Shown: positions 7,914 through 17,230, counted from the stretch's first letter. The stretch is DNA of 64,000 nt from Sporosarcina sp. FSL K6-3457 (GCF_038007285.1 NZ_JBBOWX010000001.1:885501-949500), one strand, 5' to 3'. The notes: generated from the sequence alone by a model not told the origin. Translations and numbers: made by a program.

Positions 7914-8312
7914 GTGGAAGATGGGGTGAGGGGAATGGAAGAGCTATTAAAACAGTTTATGGGTCAGATGGACAGCCGATTTGAGCAAATGGAAAAGCGT
8001 ATGGATGTACGATTCGAGGAAATGGAAAAGCGTATGGATGCACGATTCGAGGAAATGGAAGAGCGTATGGATGCACGATTCGATCAGGTAGACAAACGTT
8101 TTGATAAGGTTGAGCTAGACATGGCTAATAATCAAACCGAAAATAGAAGCCATTTCAGGCATATTGAAGAACGACTTGACAAACAAGAGCAAACTTTTGA
8201 AGTTGTCGCTGAAGAAATTAAAGGTATTAAAATCGACATTAACTATTTGAATCAAAAAGTTGCAAAGCATGATATGGAAATCAATAATCTACATCAGCGT
8301 TTGTCGATATAA
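7914..8312 (+). CDS. Coiled-coil protein with 11-residue repeats, unknown function
   Basis: A soluble protein of 132 residues dominated by coiled coil. Residues 20-70 contain repeats of the 11-residue unit MEKRMDARFEE, a hendecad pattern. A further helix (FRHIEERLDKQEQTFEVV) and the C-terminal DINYLNQKVAKHDMEINNLHQRL complete a long rod. No catalytic motif or membrane segment is seen. Possible starts are GTG 7914 (AAGTGAGG site, 9 nt spacing) and ATG 7935, which has a GGGGTGAGGGG stretch very close to it. It could be a structural or DNA/cell-surface associated protein, but nothing shows which. Confidence 0.65.
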   Translation: MEDGVRGMEELLKQFMGQMDSRFEQMEKRMDVRFEEMEKRMDARFEEMEERMDARFDQVDKRFDKVELDMANNQTENRSHFRHIEERLDKQEQTFEVVAEEIKGIKIDINYLNQKVAKHDMEINNLHQRLSI

Positions 8313-8325
8313 ATTAGATAAAATG

Positions 8326-8377
8326 AAAAATGAGACACTTACTCAGTTAGCTATTGAGTAAGTGTCTCATTTTTTTA
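8326..8377. terminator. Bidirectional terminator
   Basis: A long stem pairs AAAATGAGACACTTACTCA with its complement and is followed by a T-run on + and preceded by an A-run. It serves the coiled-coil gene (+) and possibly mgsA (-). Confidence 0.85.
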
Positions 8378-8391
8378 GATTGTATCTTGAA

Positions 8392-8444
8392 CTCGCGGAT
8401 AAATCCACAAAGTCGCCGATAAACTGGACAGACTCGCTGATAAA
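8392..8444. repeat. Three imperfect 12-bp direct repeats, ~20-bp period
   Basis: CTCGCGGATAAA (8392), GTCGCCGATAAA (8412) and CTCGCTGATAAA (8433) are spaced 20 and 21 bp apart, downstream of mgsA. Confidence 0.7.
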
Positions 8445-8450
8445 CCAAAA

Positions 8451-8855
8451 TTATTTATATTTATCGACCGTTTCTCGCCAAGCGAAATCCCCATTTTCAA
8501 TAGAACGTAGTAACAGTTCAGCCGTTGCGATATTCGTTGCGAGGGGGATGCCATAGACATCGCATAGTCTCAGCAGTGCACTGACATCAGGTTCATGTGG
8601 CTGAGCCGTTAATGGGTCACGGAAAAAGAGAATTAAGTCTAGCTCACCTGTTGCCAGCATTGCGCCGATTTGTTGGTCACCGCCTAAAGGCCCCGACATG
8701 AGACGATTAACGGAAAGATTGGTTTCGTCCATAATTCTTTTCCCTGTCGTCCCTGTTGCATACAGTGTATATTTTGAAAAGATATGCTCATAGGCGATTG
8801 TGAAGTTCACCATTTCGTGTTTCTTTTCATCATGAGCGATTAATGCGATTTTCAT
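8451..8855 (-). CDS. mgsA: Methylglyoxal synthase
   Basis: The enzyme converts dihydroxyacetone phosphate to methylglyoxal and phosphate, a bypass of lower glycolysis. The protein is 134 residues from ATG 8855 ([16 protein letters not shown]), the usual family length; the upstream in-frame residues are not needed. The family signature [11 protein letters not shown] is present near residue 65, along with [15 protein letters not shown] and the C-terminal [18 protein letters not shown] precedes the start. In B. subtilis mgsA lies elsewhere, so its place here is different. The adjacent upstream gene is a VOC protein, the fold of glyoxalase I, which may be meaningful because methylglyoxal is toxic. 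Confidence 0.92.
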   Translation of the reverse strand: MKIALIAHDEKKHEMVNFTIAYEHIFSKYTLYATGTTGKRIMDETNLSVNRLMSGPLGGDQQIGAMLATGELDLILFFRDPLTAQPHEPDVSALLRLCDVYGIPLATNIATAELLLRSIENGDFAWRETVDKYK

Positions 8856-8911
8856 TTTGGAACACCCCTTTATTCTACTAGTAAGCAATAATCTAATTCC
8901 TTTATAGATTA

Positions 8912-9337
8912 TCACAATTTGTCGATTTGTGTACGAATTAATTTAGGTGCCACTAATTCAACCTTCATTCTATCTGGATCTTCAAAGTAAACGGCATAAT
9001 GTTCAGGTCCGCCGGCAAATGGATGCTTATCAGTGTAAAGAATGCAGATTCCTTTATCTTGTAATTTGTTTGTTAGCTCATCCACTTGTTGACGCGAGCT
9101 TGCGTGGAAGGCCAAATGGTTAAGGCCTACTCGGCATCTATGATAGGACACATCCAAAAATCTGTCCTCTGCTTGGACAAAAACAAGATATGTTTCGCCT
9201 AGCTTCCAGCTTCGCCCACTATCCCATTCTTGAAACGGGCTATAGCCTAATTCTTCTAACAGCCAACCCCAGAAATCAATCGTCTTTTTTAAATCAGAAA
9301 CGTACAGTTCAATATGGTGAATCAGTCCTTGTGACAT
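8912..9337 (-). CDS. VOC (glyoxalase/bleomycin resistance fold) protein
   Basis: A protein of 141 residues with two beta-alpha-beta-beta-beta modules of the vicinal oxygen chelate fold. The first module starts [20 protein letters not shown], and the second has [18 protein letters not shown] and [18 protein letters not shown]. Metal-ligand candidates are His in HHIEL, His in LNHLAF and Glu in VELV. AGGGGG precedes ATG 9337. It is transcribed toward mgsA with 56 bp between them, so a shared message is possible. A role in methylglyoxal handling is a guess from position; other VOC proteins are antibiotic-resistance proteins or dioxygenases. Confidence 0.8.
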   Translation of the reverse strand: MSQGLIHHIELYVSDLKKTIDFWGWLLEELGYSPFQEWDSGRSWKLGETYLVFVQAEDRFLDVSYHRCRVGLNHLAFHASSRQQVDELTNKLQDKGICILYTDKHPFAGGPEHYAVYFEDPDRMKVELVAPKLIRTQIDKL

Positions 9338-9357
9338 CTACTTACCCCCTATCTTCT

Positions 9358-9403
9358 AAAAAAGTGCAGCTAAGCTGTAATATTTTGCTTAGCTGCACTT
9401 TTG
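9358..9403 (-). terminator. Terminator of the yhzD-like gene
   Basis: A 16-bp stem AAAAGTGCAGCTAAGC/GCTTAGCTGCACTTTT lies directly downstream of the minus-strand gene, with a T-run on the minus strand. Confidence 0.8.
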
Positions 9404-9589
9404 TTATGAATGAAACAATAATAATTTTCCAGCGGGAGATGCAAGACGATGTATTTTTTCAACCAGATCTTTCTCTTCAAGCAATGCCTTCCCTTGCACC
9501 TTTGCCGCCTCATCAGTTTCAGCCGTGAACGTCTCTTCTGTAATCAATGCCCCAGTTGGCTCATATGCAGTCAGTTTATAAGTTCTCAC
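9404..9589 (-). CDS. yhzD: YhzD-like small protein
   Basis: A 61-residue soluble protein ending in EKIHRLASPAGKLLLFHS, a C-terminus I associate with Bacillus YhzD. The middle is acidic (EETFTAETDEAAKVQGKALLEEKDL). I chose GTG 9589 (MRTYKLTAYEPTG) because AAAGGGTGA sits 6 nt upstream. The longest frame opens at TTG 9607. The function of the family is unknown to me. A strong terminator follows. Confidence 0.6.
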   Translation of the reverse strand: MRTYKLTAYEPTGALITEETFTAETDEAAKVQGKALLEEKDLVEKIHRLASPAGKLLLFHS

Positions 9590-9658
9590 AACATTCACCC
9601 TTTCCAATCACTTTCATTCATTATACTACAATACTACAAAAGATTCTAAAAATATTTT

Positions 9659-9718
9659 GTAAAGGTTGCTTGACATTACGTGTATAGTAAAGTAACCTTT
9701 ACGTAAAGCTACCTTTAC
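9659..9718 (+). promoter_or_regulatory. Three 11-bp operator-like repeats before the HTH gene
   Basis: G(C/T)(A/T)ACCTTTAC occurs three times: inverted at 9659-9669, direct at 9692-9702 and direct at 9708-9718. A TTGACA (9670-9675) and a TATAGT (9683-9688) lie among them but are not spaced as one promoter. This is a plausible operator for the HTH regulator encoded at 9869. Confidence 0.5.
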
Positions 9719-9738
9719 TATTTTGGAGTCTAGGCTCC

Positions 9739-9836
9739 GGGCGCCAGATGCTCTGGCCATAAGTCAAGCCGACTCAGTGGCAAAGACCGCCATGCCGTTG
9801 ACTCGTCTTATGCCTGTCGCATCTGAGCAGGCGCCC
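9739..9836. repeat. Structured palindromic intergenic element
   Basis: Nested inverted pairs: GGGCGCC (9739-9745) with GGCGCCC (9830-9836), AGATGC with GCATCT, CATAAG with CTTATG, and an inner GTGGC/GCCAT hairpin. This makes a long imperfect hairpin of about 98 nt, much richer in GC than the flanks. It looks like a REP/MITE-type unit or a structured leader of the HTH operon. Confidence 0.6.
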
Positions 9837-9868
9837 TGCGCTTTTCATATGAAAGGGGGAGCAGGATA

Positions 9869-10066
9869 TTGAATAACTTGATAAAAGAAATGCGGACGGA
9901 GATGGGGCTGACACAGGATGATTTGTCGGAGAAGCTGGAAGTTTCGCGACAGACGATTATCTCGCTTGAGAAAGGCCGATATAACCCATCGCTAACTTTG
10001 GCATTCAAACTTGCGAAGTTGTTCAATTGTCGCATTGAAGATATTTTTACACCGGAGGAGGAATGA
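9869..10066 (+). CDS. Small HTH (Xre/Cro-type) transcriptional regulator
   Basis: A 65-residue DNA-binding protein that is almost only a helix-turn-helix domain. MRTEMGLTQDDLSEKLEVSR is the typical Xre segment with Q at the start of the turn, followed by QTIISLEKGRYNPSL and a C-terminal FNCRIEDIFTPEEE. The start is TTG 9869 behind AAAGGGGGAG. This short form is typically encoded just upstream of small membrane proteins and ABC exporters in Firmicutes, as here. Its stop overlaps the next ATG by 4 bp, so the two are translationally coupled. Operator-like repeats upstream suggest autoregulation. Confidence 0.85.
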   Translation: MNNLIKEMRTEMGLTQDDLSEKLEVSRQTIISLEKGRYNPSLTLAFKLAKLFNCRIEDIFTPEEE

Positions 10067-10392
10067 AGATGCACGAGAATTTTAACTCACCGTATTTTTT
10101 GCTAGGTTTGGCGGCTGGGATTGTTTTTGGATTAATCGTTGGGTATTTTGCTTGGTATTTTGTAGTGAAAAAAGGGAAGAAGAAGCGCCGTTTTGATGAG
10201 CGTTATAAAGGGATTCAGGCGCAAGCAAAATCATTATCTTGGGCAGTTATGATGTTGGTACTTGTTATTGGCTACGCGCTTGTTTACATTTTTGAAGGAC
10301 CAAGTCTTACATTCTTTTTAATCATTGCTGTATATGTCATTGGAATGGTATCTTATGGAATTGCGGCTTTCGTTATGGAGAAAAAGAGTTAG
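10063..10392 (+). CDS. Small membrane protein, paralog of next gene
   Basis: A 109-residue protein with an N-terminal membrane helix (residues 10-32), a basic cytoplasmic stretch (KKGKKKRRFDERYKGIQAQ) and two further helices. It shares the pattern RFDER..Q..AKS.SW and EGP.L.FFL with the following gene, so the two are paralogs (DUF2178/DUF3796-like in layout). The start may be ATG 10063, overlapping the regulator's stop, or ATG 10069, which is better spaced from GGAGGAGG. The function is unknown. Co-transcription with an Xre regulator is common for this type. Confidence 0.7.
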   Translation: MKMHENFNSPYFLLGLAAGIVFGLIVGYFAWYFVVKKGKKKRRFDERYKGIQAQAKSLSWAVMMLVLVIGYALVYIFEGPSLTFFLIIAVYVIGMVSYGIAAFVMEKKS

Positions 10393-10446
10393 TTTGAAAC
10401 TTCAATTGCCACATGAGTTTATTTTTACACTGGGGGAGGAAGAAGT

Positions 10447-10761
10447 ATGAGTCAAGATGTCGATTATGTCTTATTATTTACTGTTATTCCGGCGTCAATT
10501 TTGATTATGTTTGTTACATTTTGGATTATGCGACGAATGGGTAAAAAGCATCGTTGGTTTGATGAACGGCACAGAATAGTCCAAGAAAAAGCAAAGTCAT
10601 TCTCATGGAAGGCCACAACAGCAATGATTCTAATTGTTTGGATAGTTATTATTATTGTTGAGGGACCGGGACTTTCTTTTTTCTTAATGTCAGGGCTTTG
10701 GGTGACACATATGTTGTCATATGCTATCGGTACGGTGATTGCCAGTATAAAAAACTCATAG
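10447..10761 (+). CDS. Small membrane protein, paralog of previous gene
   Basis: A 104-residue protein with three predicted membrane helices and the same cytoplasmic motif (HRWFDERHRIVQEKAKSFSW) as its upstream neighbour, including EGPGLSFFL. GGGGGAGGAAG lies upstream of ATG 10447. Tandem duplication followed by divergence is the likely origin. The two might pair in the membrane. The next genes form an ABC exporter, but involvement in it is not shown. Confidence 0.7.
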   Translation: MSQDVDYVLLFTVIPASILIMFVTFWIMRRMGKKHRWFDERHRIVQEKAKSFSWKATTAMILIVWIVIIIVEGPGLSFFLMSGLWVTHMLSYAIGTVIASIKNS

Positions 10762-10826
10762 ATTTGAAACTTCAGTCCACTAGTAACGTATAGTTTAGAA
10801 GGTTGAAAAACGAAAGGAGCAACAAA

Positions 10827-11726
10827 ATGACTTTACTACTTGAAAATGTCACGAAACGCTTCGGCGATTTTACTGCTGTAGATAATTTGACGCTGTCTGT
10901 CGGAGATGGCACGATGTATGGGTTTCTAGGAGCGAATGGAGCAGGCAAGACAACAACCTTCCGCATGATTCTCGGGCTTTTGAATGCCAATGAAGGTCGG
11001 ATTACATGGAATGGTAAACCAATTTCTTATGCGACGAGTCCTGAAATCGGTTATTTACCTGAAGAACGCGGTCTTTATCCAAAAATGAAAGTGGAAGACC
11101 AGCTTGTATTCCTTGCACAGCTACGAGGTATGAGCAAATCAGACGCGAAACGAGAGCTTCATAACTGGCTTGAACGTTTTGAAGTTCCGCATTATGCTAC
11201 TAAAAAAATTGAAGAGCTATCGAAAGGGAATCAGCAGAAAATCCAAGTAATTGCATCACTTCTACATAAACCGCAATTGCTCATTCTCGATGAACCGTTT
11301 TCCGGTCTGGATCCCGTAAACGTTGAAATGTTGAAAGCTGCCATTTTAGATTTCCGGAATGATGGCGCGACAATTGTCTTTTCGAGTCACCGCATGGATC
11401 ATGTGGAAGAATTATGTGAGCAGTTAAGTATTATTGATAAAGGCAAACAGATTGTCAGTGGCTCACTGCGGGATGTTAAACGGTCATTTAGTAAGCATAA
11501 TGTTCGTATTCATTCGGATAACGATTTGTCGCAGCTTGCATCCATTTCAGGTGTTACATCTGTCACCAAAACAGTAGAAGGCGCGATTTACCAAGTAGAA
11601 TCGGAGGAAATAGCTAGCAAACTATTAACAGCGGCTTTACAAACAGGTCCAATCCGTCACTTTGAAATTGAAGAGCCTTCGCTGCAAGATATTTTCATCG
11701 AAAAGGTGGGGAAACAACATGCGTGA
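10827..11726 (+). CDS. yhaQ: ABC transporter ATP-binding protein YhaQ (NatA-type)
   Basis: The nucleotide-binding subunit of an exporter, about 300 residues. Walker A is GANGAGKTT (near residue 40), the signature is LSKGNQQK, Walker B is LLILDEPFSGLD, and the H-loop is SSHRMDHVEEL. The C-terminal extension after residue 220 is typical of the NatA/YhaQ group. ATG 10827 is chosen because AAAGGAG stands 8 nt upstream. The permease yhaP overlaps by 8 bp, so they are coupled. NatAB exports sodium in B. subtilis; the substrate of YhaQP is not known from sequence. Confidence 0.9.
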   Translation: MTLLLENVTKRFGDFTAVDNLTLSVGDGTMYGFLGANGAGKTTTFRMILGLLNANEGRITWNGKPISYATSPEIGYLPEERGLYPKMKVEDQLVFLAQLRGMSKSDAKRELHNWLERFEVPHYATKKIEELSKGNQQKIQVIASLLHKPQLLILDEPFSGLDPVNVEMLKAAILDFRNDGATIVFSSHRMDHVEELCEQLSIIDKGKQIVSGSLRDVKRSFSKHNVRIHSDNDLSQLASISGVTSVTKTVEGAIYQVESEEIASKLLTAALQTGPIRHFEIEEPSLQDIFIEKVGKQHA

Positions 11727-12984
11727 ATTTATGATTATTTTTAACCAAGCATTTGTAACAAAAGCGAAAACGAAATCATTCATTATTACAACTGCCATTA
11801 TGCTAGCCGCGGTGTTCCTATTTGCCAATATGGGAAAAATTATTGATGGTGTAAAAAGTGTTACAGGAGGCGATAGTGAGTCGGCTCAAGTGCTACAAGT
11901 GATGGATGAGAGTGGTGTTTTAGTAGATCGGTTAATTGCACAGTTTCAGACAAGTGGCTCGGATATGAGAGTAGAAAAAGCTAGTGAATCAGAGCAGGTG
12001 CTGACCGATCAAGTAAAAGAAGGAGAAATCGATTCCTTTTTGACGGTGAAATTGGATGAGACCAATACAATTCAGGCGAACTATACATCTATGAGCTCGA
12101 TGGAATTCTCGTTGCCGATGATGCTACAGGAGGCGCTTCAATCGATTCAAACGGAAATGAAAGCAGAGGAATTATCGTTGTCGGGTGAACAAGTGCAGAC
12201 GCTGTTTGCGCCGATTCAGTTTGACCAACATTCGGTATCGCCATCGGCAAAAACCGAAGAAGAGTTGAGTCAGGCACGCGGTCTCGTCTATGTGCTCATG
12301 TTCCTCATTTACTTTGCAGTTATCATGTACGCAAGCATGATTGCAACAGAAGTAGCAACAGAAAAATCATCGCGTGTTATGGAAATTCTAATTTCCAGTG
12401 TGTCTCCCGCGAAGCATATGTTTGCTAAGGTGTTAGGAATTGGCTCGCTCGGTTTATTGCAAATGGTGTTATTAGGTATTGCTGGTTTCATCGCGCTGAA
12501 AACGTCAGCGGTTAACATGGAGGATGGTTTCTTCTCATTCTTTGGCTTTTCCAATATGAATGTTGGCACAATCGTTTATGCTATTGTCTTCTTCCTATTA
12601 GGCTACTTCCTGTACGCGACGCTTGCAGCTTTGCTAGGCTCGCTCGTTAGCCGAACAGAAGATGTGCAACAAATGATTATGCCGATGACGTTGTTAATTG
12701 TGGCGGCATTTATAATCGCAGCAACAGGCCTTGGTAATCCAGAATTGGCGTATATTAAATATGCTTCCTTCTTTCCGTTCTTTGCACCACTCGTCATGTT
12801 TTTACGTGTCGGCATGTTAGATCTGCCTGTTTGGGAGCCGGTGCTATCCATTGCGATTTTGCTCGTAACGATTTTCATCCTCGGCTGGTTTGGCGCACGT
12901 GTCTACCGAGGCGGCGTACTCATGTATGGCCCATCAAAATCATTGAAGGATATTAAAAAGGCAATTCAGTTAGGGAAAGAATAA
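11719..12984 (+). CDS. yhaP: ABC transporter permease YhaP (NatB-type)
   Basis: The membrane subunit partner of YhaQ, 421 residues from ATG 11719. It has one N-terminal membrane helix, a large external domain (about residues 40-170) and five or six helices in the C-terminal half. The EVATEKSSRVMEILISSVSP segment is the ABC-2 family coupling region. The gene overlaps yhaQ by 8 bp. A terminator closes the operon. Confidence 0.88.
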   Translation: MREFMIIFNQAFVTKAKTKSFIITTAIMLAAVFLFANMGKIIDGVKSVTGGDSESAQVLQVMDESGVLVDRLIAQFQTSGSDMRVEKASESEQVLTDQVKEGEIDSFLTVKLDETNTIQANYTSMSSMEFSLPMMLQEALQSIQTEMKAEELSLSGEQVQTLFAPIQFDQHSVSPSAKTEEELSQARGLVYVLMFLIYFAVIMYASMIATEVATEKSSRVMEILISSVSPAKHMFAKVLGIGSLGLLQMVLLGIAGFIALKTSAVNMEDGFFSFFGFSNMNVGTIVYAIVFFLLGYFLYATLAALLGSLVSRTEDVQQMIMPMTLLIVAAFIIAATGLGNPELAYIKYASFFPFFAPLVMFLRVGMLDLPVWEPVLSIAILLVTIFILGWFGARVYRGGVLMYGPSKSLKDIKKAIQLGKE

Positions 12985-12994
12985 ATTTTAGCTT

Positions 12995-13040
12995 AAAGTC
13001 TTATCGCACATGAAACCTCGTGCGGTAAGGCTTTATTTTC
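12995..13040 (+). terminator. Terminator of yhaQP
   Basis: A 15-bp stem with G-T pairs (12995-13009 with 13020-13034) is followed by ATTTT. Confidence 0.7.
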
Positions 13041-13108
13041 ATGTGCCAAAAATAGCAAACTATGATAAAATAAGAACAAGTATTCGTTGGACGGAGGAGG
13101 GATTTGAG

Positions 13109-14320
13109 TTGTCAACTATTCGATTTATTCACACGGCTGATTTGCATTTGGATAGTCCATTTAAAGGCATGACGGGACTGCCAATGGAACGGATGAAAGA
13201 CTTGCGGGAGAGTACATTTACGGCATTTGCAAGACTGATTACTTATGCACTCAATACAAAGCCAGATTTTGTGTTAATTGCTGGAGATATTTACGACGGT
13301 GAAGATCGTAGCTTACGTGCGCAAATGAAGTTCCATGAAGGTATGGAAAAATTAAATGAGGCCGGCATTCCTGTGTTTATTTCACATGGCAATCACGATC
13401 ATCTTGCTGGCAGATGGACGCGCTTTGAATTGCCGCCGAATGTGTATGTATTCCAAGAGCAAGTGGAAGAAGCTCGGCTCAACGTCAATGGACAAGCGAT
13501 TTCAATTTATGGCTTTAGCTATAAAGAACGGCATATTCGTGAGCGGAAGATAGAGGAATATCCGGTGGCACAGGATCAGGAGGCACTCCATATCGGTATG
13601 CTACATGGGAGTTTAGCTGGAGATGAAACACATGCAGTGTATGCGCCATTTACGAAAAGTGATTTACTGGCTAAGCACTATGATTATTGGGCACTCGGTC
13701 ATATCCATCTGCGGCAGCAGTTGCATGAACACCCCCCCATTGTGTATCCAGGAAATTTGCAGGGACGGCATCGCAATGAGCGCGGCGTGAAAGGATTCTA
13801 TGAAGTAACGTTATCGAAGGTGAGTGCTGTTCTTCATTTCATCCCTGCGTCTGCGATTGTTTTTGAACGTTTGGAAGTATCCTGTAAAGGAATAAGTCAT
13901 GCGAATGAATGGCTAGCGGCTTGTCGGGAAGCACTGGAGTCCTTTGAATCACAATATGGAGCAGGCATTGTGGAGTTGGTGATGCTCGATATAGACAGTG
14001 GAACGGCCGAGTTATTTCAGCAATCGATGGAGCAAGAGTGGCTCGAAGTATTACGCGATGTGATTGGGGACGCTGAGTCGTTTGTCTGGGTGCAGAAGCT
14101 GTCATTTGTTCAGTCAGCCATTCCTACAACAGCTTTAGGTGCGCTATGCCAATCAGTCATCGGCATGATTGACGACTGGCAGGCGGACGATTGGAAGGAA
14201 GTTTTGAAGGAGTTATACCAGCATACACAGGGCGTGAAGTACCTAGATATTTTACAGGCCAATGACATAGAAGAGGTTAAAGCAGCGGCAAGAGCATTAA
14301 TAGCGGCAGAAATGAAATGA
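13109..14320 (+). CDS. yhaO: Metallophosphoesterase, SbcD/Mre11-like exonuclease YhaO
   Basis: The nuclease subunit of a DNA repair pair, about 403 residues. The calcineurin-like phosphoesterase motifs stand in order: HTADLHLDSPF, AGDIYDGED, HGNHDHL, GMLHGS and GHIHLRQQ, supplying the two-metal site. The C-terminal half is a capping domain. The longest frame starts at ATG 13010 inside the preceding terminator. TTG 13109 has a perfect GGAGGAGG 7 nt upstream and matches the family N-terminus. YhaO works with YhaN, encoded 9 bp downstream, as SbcD does with SbcC. Confidence 0.9.
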   Translation: MSTIRFIHTADLHLDSPFKGMTGLPMERMKDLRESTFTAFARLITYALNTKPDFVLIAGDIYDGEDRSLRAQMKFHEGMEKLNEAGIPVFISHGNHDHLAGRWTRFELPPNVYVFQEQVEEARLNVNGQAISIYGFSYKERHIRERKIEEYPVAQDQEALHIGMLHGSLAGDETHAVYAPFTKSDLLAKHYDYWALGHIHLRQQLHEHPPIVYPGNLQGRHRNERGVKGFYEVTLSKVSAVLHFIPASAIVFERLEVSCKGISHANEWLAACREALESFESQYGAGIVELVMLDIDSGTAELFQQSMEQEWLEVLRDVIGDAESFVWVQKLSFVQSAIPTTALGALCQSVIGMIDDWQADDWKEVLKELYQHTQGVKYLDILQANDIEEVKAAARALIAAEMK

Positions 14321-14329
14321 GGTGTTGAA

Positions 14330-17230
14330 GTGAAAATTGACAAGCTACTCATTTATGGATTCGGCAAGCACGACAATGTCACGATTGATTTTGGCTCGGG
14401 TATTACCGTATTATATGGCTTGAATGAAGCAGGAAAAACGACCATTCAGCAATTCATCCTGCATATCCTTTTTGGATTTCCGCAAAAAAATAGTGCCTTG
14501 CTGCGGTATGAACCGAAATCAGGAGGTAAATATGGTGGACAAGTGCATGTTGTAGATAAAAAATACGGCAAGTGCATCGTTGAACGCGTTCGTGGGAAAT
14601 CTGCGGGCGACGTTACTGTCTATTTTGAAGATGGTACAACAGGAGGAGAACAGGAGCTTAGCATGCTTCTGCGCCAATACGATCGGCCGTCATTTGAATC
14701 GATTTTTTCGTTCTCTTTACTGCAATTGCAAGGCTTTGACAAGATGGATGAACAAGAACTGAGTCGAACATTGCTTGCTTCGGGGACAACGGGTGTTGAC
14801 ACGCTGATTCAGCTTGAAAAGAGAATGGAAAAAGAGCTGGGCGAGTTGTTCAAGAAGTCCGGAAAAATTCCAGAGATGAACGTCAAGATGCTCGAGCTTC
14901 GTGAACTAGAATTGGAGCTGAAAGAAGCTCAAGGGAAAGTGGCAGAGTATGCGCCAGCAATTCAGCAATTACAAGAAATCGATACGCGTCTGCCAGAGTT
15001 GTATGCTCTGCAAAAGACACTTCAGAATGATGCCCAGCAGTTATCGATTGCGCGTCAGCTTCTCCCACTTCACCAGAAAAAAAGGACCCTTGAAGCCAAG
15101 CTTGCGCAATTAAATGCATCATCATTTCCAATAGACGGTATTAGACGCTACGAGGCATTGGTAGATAAATGGACGGAAGCGGATGCAACGAAACGGAGAT
15201 TGGCAGAAGAACTAGCGGACTTAACTACAAAAATAGCACAGCAGCAAGCTACAGATCGTTTAGCAGATAGTGAGATTTTATTGGCCAAGGAAGCAGAGTG
15301 GCATGGTTGGTGTCTAGCAGAGGTAGCTGCGGCAGATGAATTAAGGCGGTTAACGAGTGAAAGAAGTCATATAATGGGGCGCCTTGGCATCCAAGGACAA
15401 TCGGCGGAGGAGCGTCTGCTACTGGCCGATGTATCGATACAGAAGGAAGAGGAAATGCATAATTTGTTAGGTAGCCTCGCTGAAAATGACCAGCAAATCG
15501 CCTATTCTGAACGCCAGCTTGTTCAGCTTGAAAATGATTTACTCGATATCGAAACAAAAATGAGTGTCCTGCAACAAGCAAAACCCTCACAAGAGGAGCT
15601 GGAGCGCGTACAGCGGTGGCCTGAAATTCGCCAACAGCTTGCGGAAGCGAAAGCATATGTAGCATTAGGTGGGCGTCAGGGAGAAAAAAATGCAATCGTT
15701 ATGCCAGCGTTTCTTTTACTGCTTACTGTCGCGTGTATCCTCATTGGTTTTATCCAAAAGGAGTGGTTGGTCGTTGCAATTGGTGCTGTCATTGGGATAG
15801 CTGGTGCATTCTTTTGGAGACGCAAGGATTCACAATCTAGTGAACCTTCGAATATGGAGGAAATGGAACGCTTCATTGCTTCATATGATGGTAAAGAACA
15901 GCAGATGGAGCAGCTTGTAGAGCGTGTGGCCAGTGCTAAACGGGAAAGAGAAGGGCTTCAACAGACTTATGTCAGTCTTGAACGGAAACACCTTGAGCTT
16001 GTAGTGGAGCTCGATACATGCCATGACAATAGAAGGCAAGTAGAGTCACAGTTTCTCCAATTTTTACAAGTATACGGTTTGACTAGGTTGCCATCACCCG
16101 CAATCATTCCAGAATTGCTGCGTTTTATACGCGAGTTCCAGGAAGTGACGAGAGCCACAGAAGAGATGGAGAACCAACGGCAAATCGCCCAAAATAATAT
16201 CGCTATTCGAGTAACAGAAGTTGAAAAAGTTTTGCAAAAAAACGTGCCACAAGAAGCGATGTATGAGATGCTTAGAAGGGAATTTATGCAGTTAAAAGAA
16301 GAGGCTGAAATGTTCAAGTCATTAAGTGTGAGTACTCGACAAAAGGAAGACGCATTGAAAGAAGCTTCTGAGCTAGCTGACACGTTACAACACAGATTAC
16401 AGCAATTACTAGCTGAAGCAGGAGTGGAAACGGAAGAAGCATTTTACATGGCTGATCGTGTGCATCAGGAAGCTGGGCGTTTGACGGAACAGTTGAATGA
16501 TACACAGTTGCAATTATCTGTGCACGGAACTGCGGAATTACCTGAAGGGGTCAATGAGGAAGATTTATTGGCTAGGGTGAATGACAACGAAATAACGCAG
16601 TCCACGGTCGATGAACAGCTCAAGGCGCTCATCAATGAGCAAGCGACCCTCATTCATAAAACAAATCATTTGTCGACGGATGAAACCTATGGACGTAAAC
16701 TGCAACTATTCGAAATGAAGAAGGCCGAACTTGCCGAACTTGCCAAACGGTGGTCAGAGCGCAAAGTGATTGCGGAAGCGATTAGACGAACGATGATAGA
16801 TTTGAAAGAGAAGAAACTGCCCGAAGTACTTGCAGTGGCGGAAGGGCTGTTCCGCGAATTAACAGCGGGTCAGTACGAATCGCTTATTGTGACAGAGTCT
16901 GGTCGTTTCGAGGTATTAGCAATTGATGGGTTGCGCTATCCGATTGGTGAACTAAGCCAGGCAACCAAGGAGCAGGCTTATATTGCACTTCGTTTGGCAC
17001 TTGCGGCGTCAATACTTGAGACAGCACCATTTCCGATGATTATGGATGATCCATTCGTTCACTTTGACGAACAGCGACTATCGCGTATGATTGAATTATT
17101 AAATCAGCTACACCATCACCATCAGTTCATTTACTTCACATGCCATAAAGTGATGACGGAACAATGGCAAGATGCAACAATAGTAAACGTTTCCGATATC
17201 GGAAACGAACAAGGAGCGATATCATTATGA
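14330..17230 (+). CDS. yhaN: SbcC/Rad50-like ATPase YhaN
   Basis: An SMC-like ATPase of 966 residues. Walker A is GLNEAGKTT near residue 30. Long coiled coils fill the middle, and the C-terminal lobe has the signature region ([20 protein letters not shown]) and Walker B ([13 protein letters not shown]). Unlike SbcC, the middle holds two membrane-spanning segments (about residues 455-500, [15 protein letters not shown] then [16 protein letters not shown]) and no CxxC zinc hook is seen, so the complex is probably membrane-bound. The start is GTG 14330. It is the partner of YhaO and overlaps yhaM by 4 bp. Confidence 0.9.
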   Translation: MKIDKLLIYGFGKHDNVTIDFGSGITVLYGLNEAGKTTIQQFILHILFGFPQKNSALLRYEPKSGGKYGGQVHVVDKKYGKCIVERVRGKSAGDVTVYFEDGTTGGEQELSMLLRQYDRPSFESIFSFSLLQLQGFDKMDEQELSRTLLASGTTGVDTLIQLEKRMEKELGELFKKSGKIPEMNVKMLELRELELELKEAQGKVAEYAPAIQQLQEIDTRLPELYALQKTLQNDAQQLSIARQLLPLHQKKRTLEAKLAQLNASSFPIDGIRRYEALVDKWTEADATKRRLAEELADLTTKIAQQQATDRLADSEILLAKEAEWHGWCLAEVAAADELRRLTSERSHIMGRLGIQGQSAEERLLLADVSIQKEEEMHNLLGSLAENDQQIAYSERQLVQLENDLLDIETKMSVLQQAKPSQEELERVQRWPEIRQQLAEAKAYVALGGRQGEKNAIVMPAFLLLLTVACILIGFIQKEWLVVAIGAVIGIAGAFFWRRKDSQSSEPSNMEEMERFIASYDGKEQQMEQLVERVASAKREREGLQQTYVSLERKHLELVVELDTCHDNRRQVESQFLQFLQVYGLTRLPSPAIIPELLRFIREFQEVTRATEEMENQRQIAQNNIAIRVTEVEKVLQKNVPQEAMYEMLRREFMQLKEEAEMFKSLSVSTRQKEDALKEASELADTLQHRLQQLLAEAGVETEEAFYMADRVHQEAGRLTEQLNDTQLQLSVHGTAELPEGVNEEDLLARVNDNEITQSTVDEQLKALINEQATLIHKTNHLSTDETYGRKLQLFEMKKAELAELAKRWSERKVIAEAIRRTMIDLKEKKLPEVLAVAEGLFRELTAGQYESLIVTESGRFEVLAIDGLRYPIGELSQATKEQAYIALRLALAASILETAPFPMIMDDPFVHFDEQRLSRMIELLNQLHHHHQFIYFTCHKVMTEQWQDATIVNVSDIGNEQGAISL

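Noticed and set aside
9739..9836. Known riboswitch or T-box leader
   Set aside because: No T-box sequence, specifier loop or recognised riboswitch core could be found. The symmetry looks like a palindromic repeat.
13010..13108. N-terminal extension of YhaO from ATG 13010
   Set aside because: The segment begins inside the yhaP terminator hairpin and lacks a ribosome site. TTG 13109 has a perfect one and fits the family.
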